Source: Anisus vortex
Taxonomy: Eukaryota; Mollusca; Gastropoda; Planorbidae
NCBI GenBank assembly: GCA_949126835.1
Contig: OX421505.1
Coordinates: forward strand, 1,731,587 to 1,795,586
DNA length: 64,000 bases
Direction of reading: 5' to 3'
Shown here: one piece after another, positions 34,828-45,900 of the stretch
How the letters are laid out: each line of letters starts with the position of its first letter
Position numbering within the stretch: the first letter of the stretch is position 1
Position numbers and translations under genes: made by a program
The notes under the pieces: generated by a model
Databases searched by the model: none
What the model saw: only the letters and a program-made list of their open reading frames with translations
Told to the model about the DNA's origin: nothing

Positions 34828-35223
34828 CAGTGGCGTTGCCAGTATTGCAATGTGTGGGTGGCAACTAGTGCAAGGTAGGAGAGTTAGGGGACAGGGAAGG
34901 TAACTACCGTGTGTATAATAATGTGTGTATGTGTGTGGACAATAATGCAAGAAGGAATAGTAAACATTGTTAAAATAGAAGGCTAATTAACAACTGGTGA
35001 CAATTTCCCCATAAAGTATTTAACAATTAGTTAACATTATACCAAAAGCACATTAGTGAAACCTAAAATAAGAAAAGATTAAATATTTCTATGAAAAAAC
35101 AATAATAAACAAAATAGAAAAAAATGTTGTTAAAATCCTCGGATTGGAAAAAATTGTGGGAGGGACGAGTTAGGGGGGGGGGGTAGGAACCATGTTACTC
35201 CCCCTTCGTGGCTACGCCTATGA
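34828..35223. mobile_element. Probable inverted-repeat MITE
   Basis: Left end CAGTGGCGTTGCCAG; right end reversed reads CATAGGCGTAGCCAC. No clean target duplication was found. Also inside the Harbinger-like element. Confidence 0.5.
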
Positions 35224-35491
35224 GAGTTATAGTAAATAAAAGCAAGTTTTAAAATGTATTACAATTAATTATAGTACGTGTATAGAAGTTTCCGTTTCGA
35301 ATCTATGTTAAACATAAAAGCCAGCGTCTAAATTTTTTTTTACTTCTTTTGAGGGGGGGGGGGGGGGTAACCAATTGTTGACGTAATTATATAGGGGGGG
35401 TCTCTGAAAGTTTGACAGTTGTTGACAAGGGGGAGGGGGGGAGGTAAAAAATGCCAAAAAATTGTTGACGTAATTAATGGACGTCCCCTTA

Positions 35492-36096
35492 TGTACGGTT
35501 TCCTTTGAACTACATGCCTTATATGTTTGTTTAAAAACATTTCAAAGCTACATGGCATTTACCGAATTCTTTTGTTTGTTTGTTTGTGTGTGTGTGTTTG
35601 TCCAATTGTTACACTTATTTAATTTTTCTTTTTTTTTCTCTTTAATAACCAGATAAGAAAAAATCTTAATAGGCCTACTGTCAAGGACACGAAGGACAAA
35701 CACCACCCAAGGTTCTTCAATTCTGATTGGATATAAACTGGGTTACGGTAGAAATGGAGGGAAACACGCCAAACACTCATACACACACACTCACACACAC
35801 ATACACACGCAATCAACACCCGCACACACAGAGGCTAAACAGTTTATAATTTTTGCAAGTATTATAGCCACCTAAGTTAAAAATAATTTCAGTTTATGAA
35901 AACAAAAAATGATATCTAGTTTAAATGTGCATATAACTTCATGAACAATATTATACCAAAGGAAAACCGGTCCACACATAGGCTACAAAGATAGATTTAT
36001 AATATAGATCTAGATCTATGTATTTTAAATCAGGACAAGGGTGCCTATAGGCTACGTCTGTAAAAAAAAAAAAATGAAGTTGGGAGGGGGGTAATT
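35492..36096. other. Simple-sequence region
   Basis: Contains a (GTTT)n/(GT)n run (35571-35600) and a CA-rich run (35777-35830). No gene seen. Confidence 0.6.
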
Positions 36097-36185
36097 GGAC
36101 ACTGGAATGGGTTGCCTGAACAAGCCAAGAAAACTAAGAACAAAATCTGCAAAACCGTAATCAAAATGCAAGACTATTAGGCCCC
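36097..36185 (+). mobile_element. LINE 3' fragment (end of reverse-transcriptase frame)
   Basis: The plus strand reads WNGLPEQAKKT, then ..VIKMQDY, matching WNGLPEQTRKT and LIKMQD at the C-terminus of the LINE at 48.15 kb. Confidence 0.7.
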
Positions 36186-37030
36186 TATATATACATATAT
36201 ATAGGCTACTAGAATCAACTACGGAGAAGCCTTTCTTCTCTACAACACAATAGCATATATCGAATATCAACAATATATTATATAGCCTATTATTATATTT
36301 TCTTATCATTAGGCCTATAGGTCTATGCCGATAATTATAATAATATAGACAATATTTGAATTTGACAATATATAAGATAATATAATTTAAATTGGGGCGT
36401 CTATATAAATATATATAATGCTACAGAAGGCTGTGACATGCTTATGTCATAATATTCATAAGATTATGAATTCGCCGTAATTTATTGTCCTTTGAGTTTG
36501 TTTTCTTGTTGTTGTTTTTTTATTTGTACCATCTATAATTTTAAGTGTCCCAAGATCCAAAAACAACCGAAATACATTTTATGGGAATTCCCACACAACA
36601 GAATGTTTATTTCTTCATAGTCTTGACAATAAAAAAAATCAATGCGTCGAGAGAATCGGGAATATCCTAAACAGGAATTACTCTACCGAGCAGACAATGC
36701 TTTGGTTTGTTTGATGTTAACTTTCATGGACGAAGCCGTTATTTAATCGTAGCAAATGAAGTGATAATATAAACTAATAAAGTGTAGTCTACAATTTATA
36801 CATTTGTTAAAAAAAAGGTTCAAATTTTGAGTTTTCACAATTATTTTTTTTTGCGGAAAAAAACAACGTAGATATAAATATAATATGGTCATTATGATTA
36901 TGGTAGACTAGACTGTTTTTTACATCTATCATTTACTATGCGATATGAACATGCTATGACTATTATATGCCATCTCTAAGCGGGCTTTTAAGTCTAGTTA
37001 TAGATATAGGCATATAGTGTTACAGAGTAT
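36186..37030. other. Intergenic stretch
   Basis: Very AT-rich with many ata/tat words; no gene recognised. Confidence 0.55.
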
Positions 37031-37203
37031 AGCCGGCTGGTCCAGCGGTTAGTCCACCGGACTGTCAACCAAAAACCAACTGACAGGTCGCGGGTTCTAT
37101 CCCTGCCACCGACGGATCCCTGTCGCGCCCTGCAGGAGTTTTGGACCTAGTGGACGTAATAATCTTCTACCTAGAAGAAAAGTCTGTAAGCTTATAAGAT
37201 AAG
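37031..37203 (+). mobile_element. Full-length SINE family B
   Basis: Best-preserved copy. Head agccggctggtccagcgg with A-box, B-box-like GGTTCTATCCC, tail GGACGTAATAATCTTCTACC then tagaag...gtctgtaagc and a terminal ttataagataag. About 170 bp. Confidence 0.92.
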
Positions 37204-37399
37204 TTATTGATTTCACTGCGTTGGAAAATACACAAGAGGCGAAGGTAATTTTAAAATGCTTGTTAGTTTGTTTGCATATTCATTATATTACATGTATCAT
37301 ATAGCCTAATATTAGAAGATAAATCAAACAGAAACTTTCTGAAAGGGTAGAATACAGGAATATAGATATCTCAAGCATTAAAAAATCTATTATTGGCCC

Positions 37400-37563
37400 C
37401 AGTGGCGTAGCTAGTGATTTGGGGGTCCGGGGGGCTTGGCCTCTTTAGGGGCATCTGCCAAAAACTTTTTTCGGACACTCCTATTTGGGGGCCCCCCTGA
37501 AGTAGGGGCCAGGGGTACTTTCGAATTTGGACCCCCCCTCCCCCTCCCCTAGCTACGGCTTTA
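37400..37563. mobile_element. Short inverted-repeat MITE (CAGTGGCGTAGCTAG ends)
   Basis: Left CAGTGGCGTAGCTAG; right end reversed CTAAAGCCGTAGCTAGGGG. The inside is G-rich then C-rich (gggggcccccct). No target duplication identified. Confidence 0.6.
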
Positions 37564-38112
37564 GAATTAGAGTCAATGGATCCCCGTCAGGCAACTACGA
37601 AGGCCAACAGGTCTATTATTAACTGTATAGGCCTACTATAATATATAAATAGATTTGACAACTTGAATTATATTTCGACCACTCAAAATAACGCTGATGA
37701 ATGAGGCTCCTGTTAAAAGTAAATTTAAGGTCGGTAGCTAGGTTGTTTTTTTTCATAAAGGTGACTAATTTTATACAAAAAATTCAAACTTTCGTAAGCA
37801 CAACGACATGCATGTCAATGGGGGGAAAGTTAGCACTTGTGTCACGTGCGTGTCGTCAGATCTAAAAATAGAATGTTTGTTTTTAATACAGCATATTTCT
37901 TAGTATTCCAATGGTTGACTTGACTATACATTTTGTTTGTTATGCAAAGATATGTACATGCGTATGTAAGTAAGAATATAATATTATAACTGTCTATTTG
38001 GATTTGTCTATTATAATGCTCATGATTGCTAATTTCTATTAGACCTTTTTCATGTTTTTTTATTAAGCATGCGTTATATTTGGCTTTAACTTCAAGCCTA
38101 ATCGATGCAACA
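37564..38112. other. Intergenic stretch
   Basis: AT-rich, nothing recognised beyond one TAGGCCTA octamer at 37628. Confidence 0.55.
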
Positions 38113-38385
38113 GGCCAGTAAAGTAAAGTACCCTTCGGCCCAAACTGATCATAGGGCTGGTGAATCATCGTTCACCAGTTTCTGTGGCAACGGCATACTA
38201 GGGGATGTGTGGCCAGCACAATGCCCAGCAGCCTTTACTTTACCCCAATTAGTAAGTGGAAGGTACCTATCAGAGCTGGGTAGACTCAAGTCCCCGGAAA
38301 AAAAGCCTAGACTGCACCAGGATTCGAACCCAGAACCCTCGGATCGCCAGTCGAACCGCGCTGCCACTCGACCACCGTGTATATA
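38113..38385 (-). mobile_element. Full-length SINE family A
   Basis: Reverse complement begins with a tRNA-like head (cacggtggtcgagtggcagc...ggttcgactggc) and B-box GGGTTCGAATCC. It continues with tctacccagctctgat, gtaaaggctgctgggcattgtgctggcc and a 3' end gggccgaagggtactttact. Confidence 0.9.
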
Positions 38386-38640
38386 TATATATATTGATTG
38401 TACTTTATGTGAGTAATAAAACATAATGTTGGGTCTATAAGCCCCTTATGTTTTTTTTATTAAGCATGCTTTATTTGGCTCTAACTTCGATTGTAATAGG
38501 TGTGATATAGGCCCCAATGGATCTAGTATAGAACCTAGTCGTATTTATTATTTAGTTATTGATAACATAACGAAAATAAATAAATAATGCATTAACATAA
38601 GGATAGGAAAGGGAAATGGAAAAAAAATATGATAAGAAGA

Positions 38641-39785
38641 TAAATCATGGACATATAAAGAAGTATAAAGTATAAAGTATAAATCATGGACATATAAAGA
38701 AGTATAAAGTATAAAGTATAAATCATGGACAGATAAAGAAGTATAAAGTATAAAGTATAAATCATGGACATATAAAGAAGTATAAAGTATAAATCATGGA
38801 CATATAAAGAAGTATAAAGTATAAATCATGGACATATAAAGAAGTATAAAGTATAAATCATGGACATATAAAGAAGTATAAAGTATAAATCATGGACATA
38901 TAAAGAAGTATAAAGTATAAAGTATAAATCATGGACATATAAAGAAGTATAAAGTATAAAGTATAAATCATGGACATATAAAGAAGTATAAAGTATAAAG
39001 TATAAATCATGGACATATAAAGAAGTATAAAGTATAAATCATGGACATATAAAGAAGTATAAAGTATAAATCATGGACATATAAAGAAGTATAAAGTATA
39101 AAGTATAAATCATGGACATATAAAGAAGTATAAAGTATAAATCATGGACATATAAAGAAGTATAAAGTATAAAGTATAAATCATGGACATATAAAGAAGT
39201 ATAAAGTATAAAGTATAAATCATGGACATATAAAGAAGTATAAAGTATAAAGTATAAATCATGGACATATAAAGAAGTATAAAGTATAAATCATGGACAT
39301 ATAAAGAAGTATAAAGTATAAATCATGGACATATAAAGAAGTATAAAGTATAAAGTATAAATCATGGACATATAAAGAAGTATAAAGTATAAAGTATAAA
39401 TCATGGACATATAAAGAAGTATAAAGTATAAATCATGGACATATAAAGAAGTATAAAGTATAAATCATGGACATATAAAGAAGTATAAAGTATAAAGTAT
39501 AAATCATGGACATATAAAGAAGTATAAAGTATAAATCATGGACATATAAAGAAGTATAAAGTATAAAGTATAAATCATGGACATATAAAGAAGTATAAAG
39601 TATAAAGTATAAATCATGGACATATAAAGAAGTATAAAGTATAAATCATGGACATATAAAGAAGTATAAAGTATAAATCATGGACATATAAAGAAGTATA
39701 AAGTATAAAGTATAAATCATGGACATATAAAGAAGTATAAAGTATAAAGTATAAATCATGGACATATAAAGAAGTATAAAGTATA
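38641..39785. repeat. Compound 32/39-bp minisatellite with inner 7-bp repeat
   Basis: About 33 units of TCATGGACATATAAAGAAGT followed by two or three copies of a 7-bp ataaagt/tataaag word, so unit length alternates between 32 and 39 bp. One unit reads cagataa in place of catataa. Confidence 0.95.
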
Positions 39786-40893
39786 TGTAAATGATAAGTC
39801 GATAGGAATTTAATTGTCAAAAAGAAATATGAAGGAAAAAACTACTTGAAAAAACAAATCTAAGGTCAGAAAAAATCTGGATAGAAATAACAGAGGTAGA
39901 AAAAAATAGTTGGAAGAAAAAGAATGGAAAGAAAAAGTAATTAAAAATACGTTGCCCATTAAAAAAAATTACTACAAAGAATGAAACAAGAAATATGAAA
40001 TCTATTAACGCACACGAGTTCTGTACAAGATTTGAAAGGATGCAATATATAAGCTTCTGTTTTTTTTAGAAGGAACGTCTGTTAAATATAAGATAAGAGG
40101 CACTATTAAGGAAAAGCTTACGCATTTATTAGAAAGAAAAGGGGGGTGGGGGTAATAGTAAGCTGTCGGTCCACTTTTGCTCTTGGTTTAAAGGAGGGAA
40201 ATGAAAACAAAACTACCGAATACATATTATACAAACATAATTTCAATAGTAGTTTGATACTAAATACTTGATAACTACTTATGGAAACTAATTGGAATGC
40301 AGATCACTTTAAGAGCGGTTGATTTCTAAATGTACATTCAAGGTATTGAAGTACGTAATATATAGATCTAGGGCAGACACTCATGTGATTGTTTTCATGG
40401 TCTCATCGACCAAGGACACTTCGCTCAAAATCCCTTTGATAATGGGACTATGAACACAATGACTACCTCCAAATCAAAGACACAAAACAAACCAGGTATG
40501 TGGGACCTAGTCTGTGGGTAATCTCCCCTGCTGTATCGTCTGCTGGACATGGCTGTGTGTGTGTATGTATGTGTCAGTGTGTGTGTATGTATGTGTCAGT
40601 GTGTGTGTGTGTTTATTCGATAACAACATAACAGGGCGTTAGTACGTGATGATATAACCTACACAAATTTAAACAATAACTACACATTGATAATGTTTGC
40701 AAACAATTCGATCGAGTTTAAGACGTGCCAAAAAAAAAATGACCGACAAAACGCAAATGGTTTCGTTCAATGGTTTGACAAAGACAATGACTAAAACTGA
40801 AATAAATATCATTGTCACGACGACTTGTTTCTTAGAGCTTTATAAATATACTTAATGTATAAAAATACATTTTGAATTTTTCGATTTAGAAGT
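39786..40893. other. Intergenic stretch with a SINE B tail and a GT-rich microsatellite
   Basis: 40065-40101 is an isolated family B tail (ttagaaggaacgtctgttaa, then ataagataag). 40555-40612 is a (GTGTGTATGTAT)n-like run. No gene seen. Confidence 0.65.
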
Positions 40894-41115
40894 AATGGGT
40901 GGCCGAGCGGCAGCGCGTTCGGCTGGCTTAACGAGGTTTCTGGGTTCGAATCCTGGTGAAGGCTAGGATTTATTTCCTGAGTTTACCCAGCTCCGGGATA
41001 AACTAAAGGCGGCTGGGCATTGTGCTGGCCACACACACCCCTAGTATATTGTGAACACAGACACTAGGAACGTTGCTTCACCGGCTCTATGATAAGGTCC
41101 AAAGGGTGTTTTTAC
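40894..41115 (+). mobile_element. SINE family A
   Basis: Head ggtggccgagcggcagcgcg with A-box TGGCCGAGCGG, B-box GGTTCGAATCC, then gaggctagg-like sequence, gcggctgggcattgtgctgg and gcttcaccggctctatgat. Confidence 0.92.
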
Positions 41116-41570
41116 ATATTTCTTTTTGTGAAGTAGAAGTGAACTTAAAAGTAACACATATTTATTTTTTTATGACCGAGATTTGAACATTTTCTAATTC
41201 GGTGAGAAAAATATATATATGTCGGTATTTTCACTACTTCTGCTGGCGGTAAACAATTTTACTCTTTTATTTTTTAATCAAATTGGTTGGTTGCAATTTG
41301 TTTAGTAAAACAGTAATTCAAGAGTCAATGGTTTGTGGATTCTACTGTAAGGGCAATAGGAATCTGACAATCCTATATCCACAATAGACAGATTGAAATT
41401 AATTTAGTTGTAATTTTCTGAAACTGGCTTGTTGTAACGTAAGACTCACCACTCAGCACAGACCACCACAGCAGACTGTATTAGTTTAATGTTTTCACTG
41501 AACATACTAGTGGATAATTAGAGCAGACTGTATAAGTACAATGTTATTGCACCAAAGCAGCAGTGCCCTC

Positions 41571-41752
41571 ACATAGAGGGGGGGGGCAGAGGGGGGGCAT
41601 ATGCCCGGGGGGGGCGACACTTCTAGTTCTAGGGGGCGGCAAATGTAGTCTAAATATAGCAAATATAGCACTAAACAAGCAGTTACAATATGCAAGGGGG
41701 CGGCGCTTAAACTTTTGCCCTGGGGCACTACTCGCGCTACATAAGCTTGTAA
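41571..41752 (-). repeat. GGCGCCCCAGGGCAAA dispersed repeat, copy 2
   Basis: Reverse complement of the repeat at 33838-33990 with the same order of blocks. Flanked by a long G-run. Confidence 0.75.
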
Positions 41753-44700
41753 AGGCTCTACAGTACAGGCTATAGCCTATTAATGCAATGTGTTGCATGG
41801 ACGTTTAAAATATTTTTTAAAATATATAGGTCAGTGTTATTTTAACGGTAGAGAGACAATAAATAACAATGGCAAGTGACATATATAGTATTAGAAGCAT
41901 TTGGATGTCAGAATAATATGTACAGCCTATGCATATTAGTGAATGATATTTATTTCGCATAATAAATCAGCTTTATTATATTTAAAAAAAACAATAGGCC
42001 TATTATCGATATGTTTATGAAAATGGTTTTAGTATCTTTGCAGCATAAAAAATAAAAATGCCTAGGCATGTTTGTTATTGGCAAAAAAAAAAATGCAGAC
42101 TTGCAGTTCAAGCTTTGTGCTGTGCCGTGTGTGTTATCGTTACATAGACCTGTGTACTAATGTGTTATGTCGGTGTGTAGACTCTATTCATCTAACGTTA
42201 CTCGCCTGTGATCGTGCTGCATGATGCTCAACCTACTTTATGTTCAAACAGTGGTTCTCAATCTATCAAAGATGTGGGAGGGAAACTCAAACTTAGACCC
42301 GGGTATGGGGAGGGGGGGGGGAGGTAAACATTTTGAAATACACAGGACAAGGTCCGCAAATGCTTTTTTGTTAAATGGGTGTTTGTAAGAAGAAAAAGAC
42401 ATTAAATTGTATTAACAATGATACTTGGAAAATAAAAAGTGTCGTTTTTTAAAGACCTTTTTAAAAAATATAATTCTATTTTATCAATTGTTTTGATGCG
42501 CTGTGCGAGACAGTAAAAGATTTAATGCTCAATTGTATTTCTTTAATAAATCCCAACGTGAAGCAAACACGCGGTATTAAAAACCAGTAAAACACATGTC
42601 TCGTGACTTTAGCCAAAATTATTTTGTTCAAACAGGTTTTGGTGTGAGAGAGTTCATTTGTGCATACGCATTCGGTGGGGTGGCGTGGGGGTAGAACAAG
42701 TGGAAGGCTGGATGAAATGTGATTTCGTTTGCGTACGTAATAGATCTATATGGATGGCCCCTTAACGCTTGCGCAATGTGAAAAGCAATTTTTTTTTAAA
42801 GCGTGGTGCAAGGGAAACTACTCCCATTCAATTTTGCTTAGCATAGCATGCAAGTTTACAACAACATAAACAAATTATGATGCTGCGTTGAATTTTCCTA
42901 GATGTGAGTAAAATAAAACAATAACAGATATCAGGTAATGAGAAAGGGATATTTATATTGTCGCTGGCAGTGGGCTGTCTCGTGAAATTATAAAACTACC
43001 ACACACACACTAGTATGCCATGACCATTGACCAATAATTTGGACTAATAGGTAGGCTACTTACTTAATGATGGGTTGAGAGGGGGGAAGGGTTAAGGTAT
43101 GTCTCGAGGTTGGTTAGAAAGGGGAAGTAGAAAGTAGTCTACAAATTCACGTGGGTGGGGAAAAATGCCTACAGTTAGGTTGGTGTTTTTTTTTTTCTAT
43201 TTAAGTGTCAGTTGAATGTTATAGGTCTATGTCCTGTTGACATAATATGGAATACGGTGCGTTGTTATTCGCGTATTGAATTGTTGTATTTCCGGCCCAT
43301 CAACATCGTAGCTTAAAACTGTTACGTAGTGCACATAAAAATGTTTGCGTGCGTACAAATTCAGTTGAATCCCCCTTCCTCCTCCCGGCGCTCATCCATA
43401 TTATGTAAACACCCCTTCCCTCTTAAATGAATGGCCTCTGAGTGGAATTAAAACTAGAACAAATGTTTTAATTAAACACATGTGATGTTCACTTCTGAGG
43501 CGGGTGCAACTCACTGGCCTATATAATATCGTGTTGTTATTGTGTGTTCTTTTTATAACAGTAGGTCTTGTTAATTAGATATTATTATGTTCATTTGTGG
43601 TGGGTTGGGTAGCCTATAGTGTAATCTAATCATCCCACGTTTTATTATTTAGCTTTGTGTTACATGTGCTATGCGTTTAAGTGCATGTGTGTGTTTTTGA
43701 AAGAATAGGCCTGTTTCAAAAATAAAACGTATTTCATATTTTCTTTGCATATGATATTTACTTTCTTGTCTATCTCCACGCCAGAGAGACATTTGTAGAC
43801 AATAAGCTTACTGTTAGTTATAGTCACTCTAATGTGAATGCTGTTGATGCGGTTAAATTTTCTTTCTTATTTTTTAAAATGAGCACCTTCGTTTTTATTT
43901 GAAGACAAAAATAATAATAGGTGTGGTTTTAATTGTTTTTGGTGACACTGCGAGCGCGAGCAATTGAGTCACGTGATTAAGAAAGGTGATTTTGAGTCAT
44001 CTCTTGTTTTGTGAGTGTTGTTGTTTTTTCCCCTAGTTCTGGGTATTTTGGTCTGTATAGCGGTATGAAGAAAACGTGTAATAATTTCTGCGAAATATTT
44101 GGCCAGTTTTTTTTTTTTGGTGAAGTGTAGTTTGGGTATTTCTGTGTATGTTTGTATCCTAAAATCTTGTCAATTTAACGCAAGTACATCCTCTTCTGTT
44201 ATTGTGGTTTGTTCATGCTTGCCATAGTAAAACAACTTGTTCAACCTAGAGTTATGTTTTCTTGGCATTTCAAAGCCGTTGATGGATAAAGACTAAAATA
44301 AAGAGTGGTGGGTTGAAAGAGGGAGAAAAAAAAAAGATGGGTTTTAGTCGAATATAAGAGGGAGCAAGGGAGAGAATAGGAAAGTTGGAAAATTTGTGGG
44401 TGGGGGGGGGGGGTAAGGTAAAGATTGAGAGAGAAAAAAGAGTAAGGTGAGAAAGATTATGGGGCAGTAAGGTAGGGGGGAAATGTAATGGACAAGGAAA
44501 GGGTGTCCATTCAAACAGTCTTTATTGTTTAGTAGCCTACTTCTTATTTGATGTTATTACATTGTGTATGGATGATGTGTCTGCTGTGCATGTCGTGTAT
44601 GATATGTATGATGGACACTCTGTGTTTTCTGTGTGTGGTGAGTGTGTAATATGTATATGATGTGTATGCTGTGTATACTTTGCAGCCTATGCTGTGTAAC

Positions 44701-44860
44701 TATGTGGGCCTACTAGAGATTGGACAACCAAGCATCTTTGCTTGTCGTAAGTGACCCGCTTTCTCTCTCTCTCTCTCATTCTCTCTCTGTCTCTCTAACA
44801 GGGCGCCTGTTGTGAACGACAGGAGATGTTGTACAAGTGATGGTGATTTTTTGTTAGCAT
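41753..44860. other. Three-kilobase stretch without a recognised gene
   Basis: AT-rich DNA with scattered G-runs (42302, 44402) and a TGTATG-rich stretch near 44560-44690. No convincing exon was found. A non-coding first exon of lipin could lie here or further right but cannot be identified. Confidence 0.5.
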
Positions 44861-45288
44861 ACAAAGCATACACAGCATACACAACAAACACAACAAACAC
44901 AACATGCACATCATAGGAAGCATACACAACATGCACAGCACACACAAAATACACAGCACACGAAACATACATAACATGCACAGCATACGAAGCATACACA
45001 ACAAAGACAACATGCACATCATAGGAAGCATACACAACATGCACAGCACACACAACATACACAGCACACGAAACATACATAACATGCACAGCATACGAAG
45101 CATATACAACATGCACATAATAGGAACCAGACACAACATACACAACATACGAAGAATACACAACATGCACAGCACACACAACATACACAGCACACGAAAC
45201 ATACATAACATGCAAATCATATGAAGCAGACACAACATACACAACATACGAAGCATACACAGCATGCACAGCACACGAAAACATACAC
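44861..45288. repeat. CA-rich 27-bp-class minisatellite, block 1
   Basis: Irregular units of type ACACAACATGCACAKCATA + cgaagcat, built from 9-bp sub-units. Open frames on both strands are by-products of the three-fold period. Confidence 0.88.
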
Positions 45289-45388
45289 TCGTGTGGAGTT
45301 AGTTGCTGTTGTTCTCCCATTGAGCGCCTCCCCAGGTGGCGGATAGGGGACCCCCCCCCCCAGATATGGAGGGTACCGGGGAAATAAA
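45289..45388. other. Non-repeat insert splitting the CA-rich minisatellite
   Basis: About 100 bp (gtgtggagttagttgctgtt ... ccagatatggagggtaccgg) including a run of 13 C. Unrelated to the flanking repeat; possibly a small insertion. Confidence 0.5.
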
Positions 45389-45680
45389 ATACACAACATG
45401 CACATCATACGAAGTATACACAACATGCACAGCATACGAAGTATACACAACATGCACATCATACGAAGTATACACAACATGCACAGCATACGAAGCATAC
45501 ACAACATGCACATCATACGAAGTATACACAACATGCACATCATACGAAGCATACACAACATGCACATCATACGAAGTATACACAACATGCACATCATACG
45601 AAGTATACACAACATGCACATCATACGAAGCATACACAACATACACTGAAAACAAAGAATGTACACCTTACATAGCATAC
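45389..45680. repeat. CA-rich 27-bp minisatellite, block 2
   Basis: About ten regular units of ACACAACATGCACATCATAC + gaagtat. Same family as block 1 but more homogeneous. Confidence 0.93.
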
Positions 45681-45717
45681 ACAGCATCCTGATGAAGACT
45701 ATGATTCGTTCCCAAGT

Positions 45718-45900
45718 CTAAAGAGTGTGCCTGAGTGTTCTACCCACTCTGATGGATACCTGAATTTAGTTTGGGCAAAATAAAGGCGGCTGGGCATTGC
45801 ACTGGCCACATAATTCCTTAGTATGTCGTGGCCACATACTCCGGTGAACGCTGCTTCACCGGCTCTATTGATCTATTTGGTCAGACGAAATATGTTCCTT
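45718..45900 (+). mobile_element. SINE family A, 3' part
   Basis: ctacccactctgatggatacctga, aaataaaggcggctgggcattgc, ggtgaacgctgcttcaccgg and gatctatttggtcagacg match family A; the head is missing or too diverged. Confidence 0.85.

Larger units (their letters stand above)
32937..35488. mobile_element. PIF/Harbinger-like non-autonomous element (2.55 kb) with nested insertions
   Basis: A perfect 27-bp terminal inverted repeat starts GGGGACGTCCATTAATTACG at 32937; its inverted copy ends at 35488. A TTA duplication flanks it (32934-32936, 35489-35491), the 3-bp TWA target typical of PIF/Harbinger. Subterminal blocks (gtctgaaaaagtttgacaat..gttgacacgggggaggggggg) occur near both ends in direct orientation. 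There is no transposase; much of the inside consists of other elements. Confidence 0.88.

Noticed and set aside
44700..45692. Several overlapping open frames rich in Met/Cys/Leu or His/Ile on both strands
   Set aside because: They follow the three-fold period of the CA-rich minisatellite in all frames.
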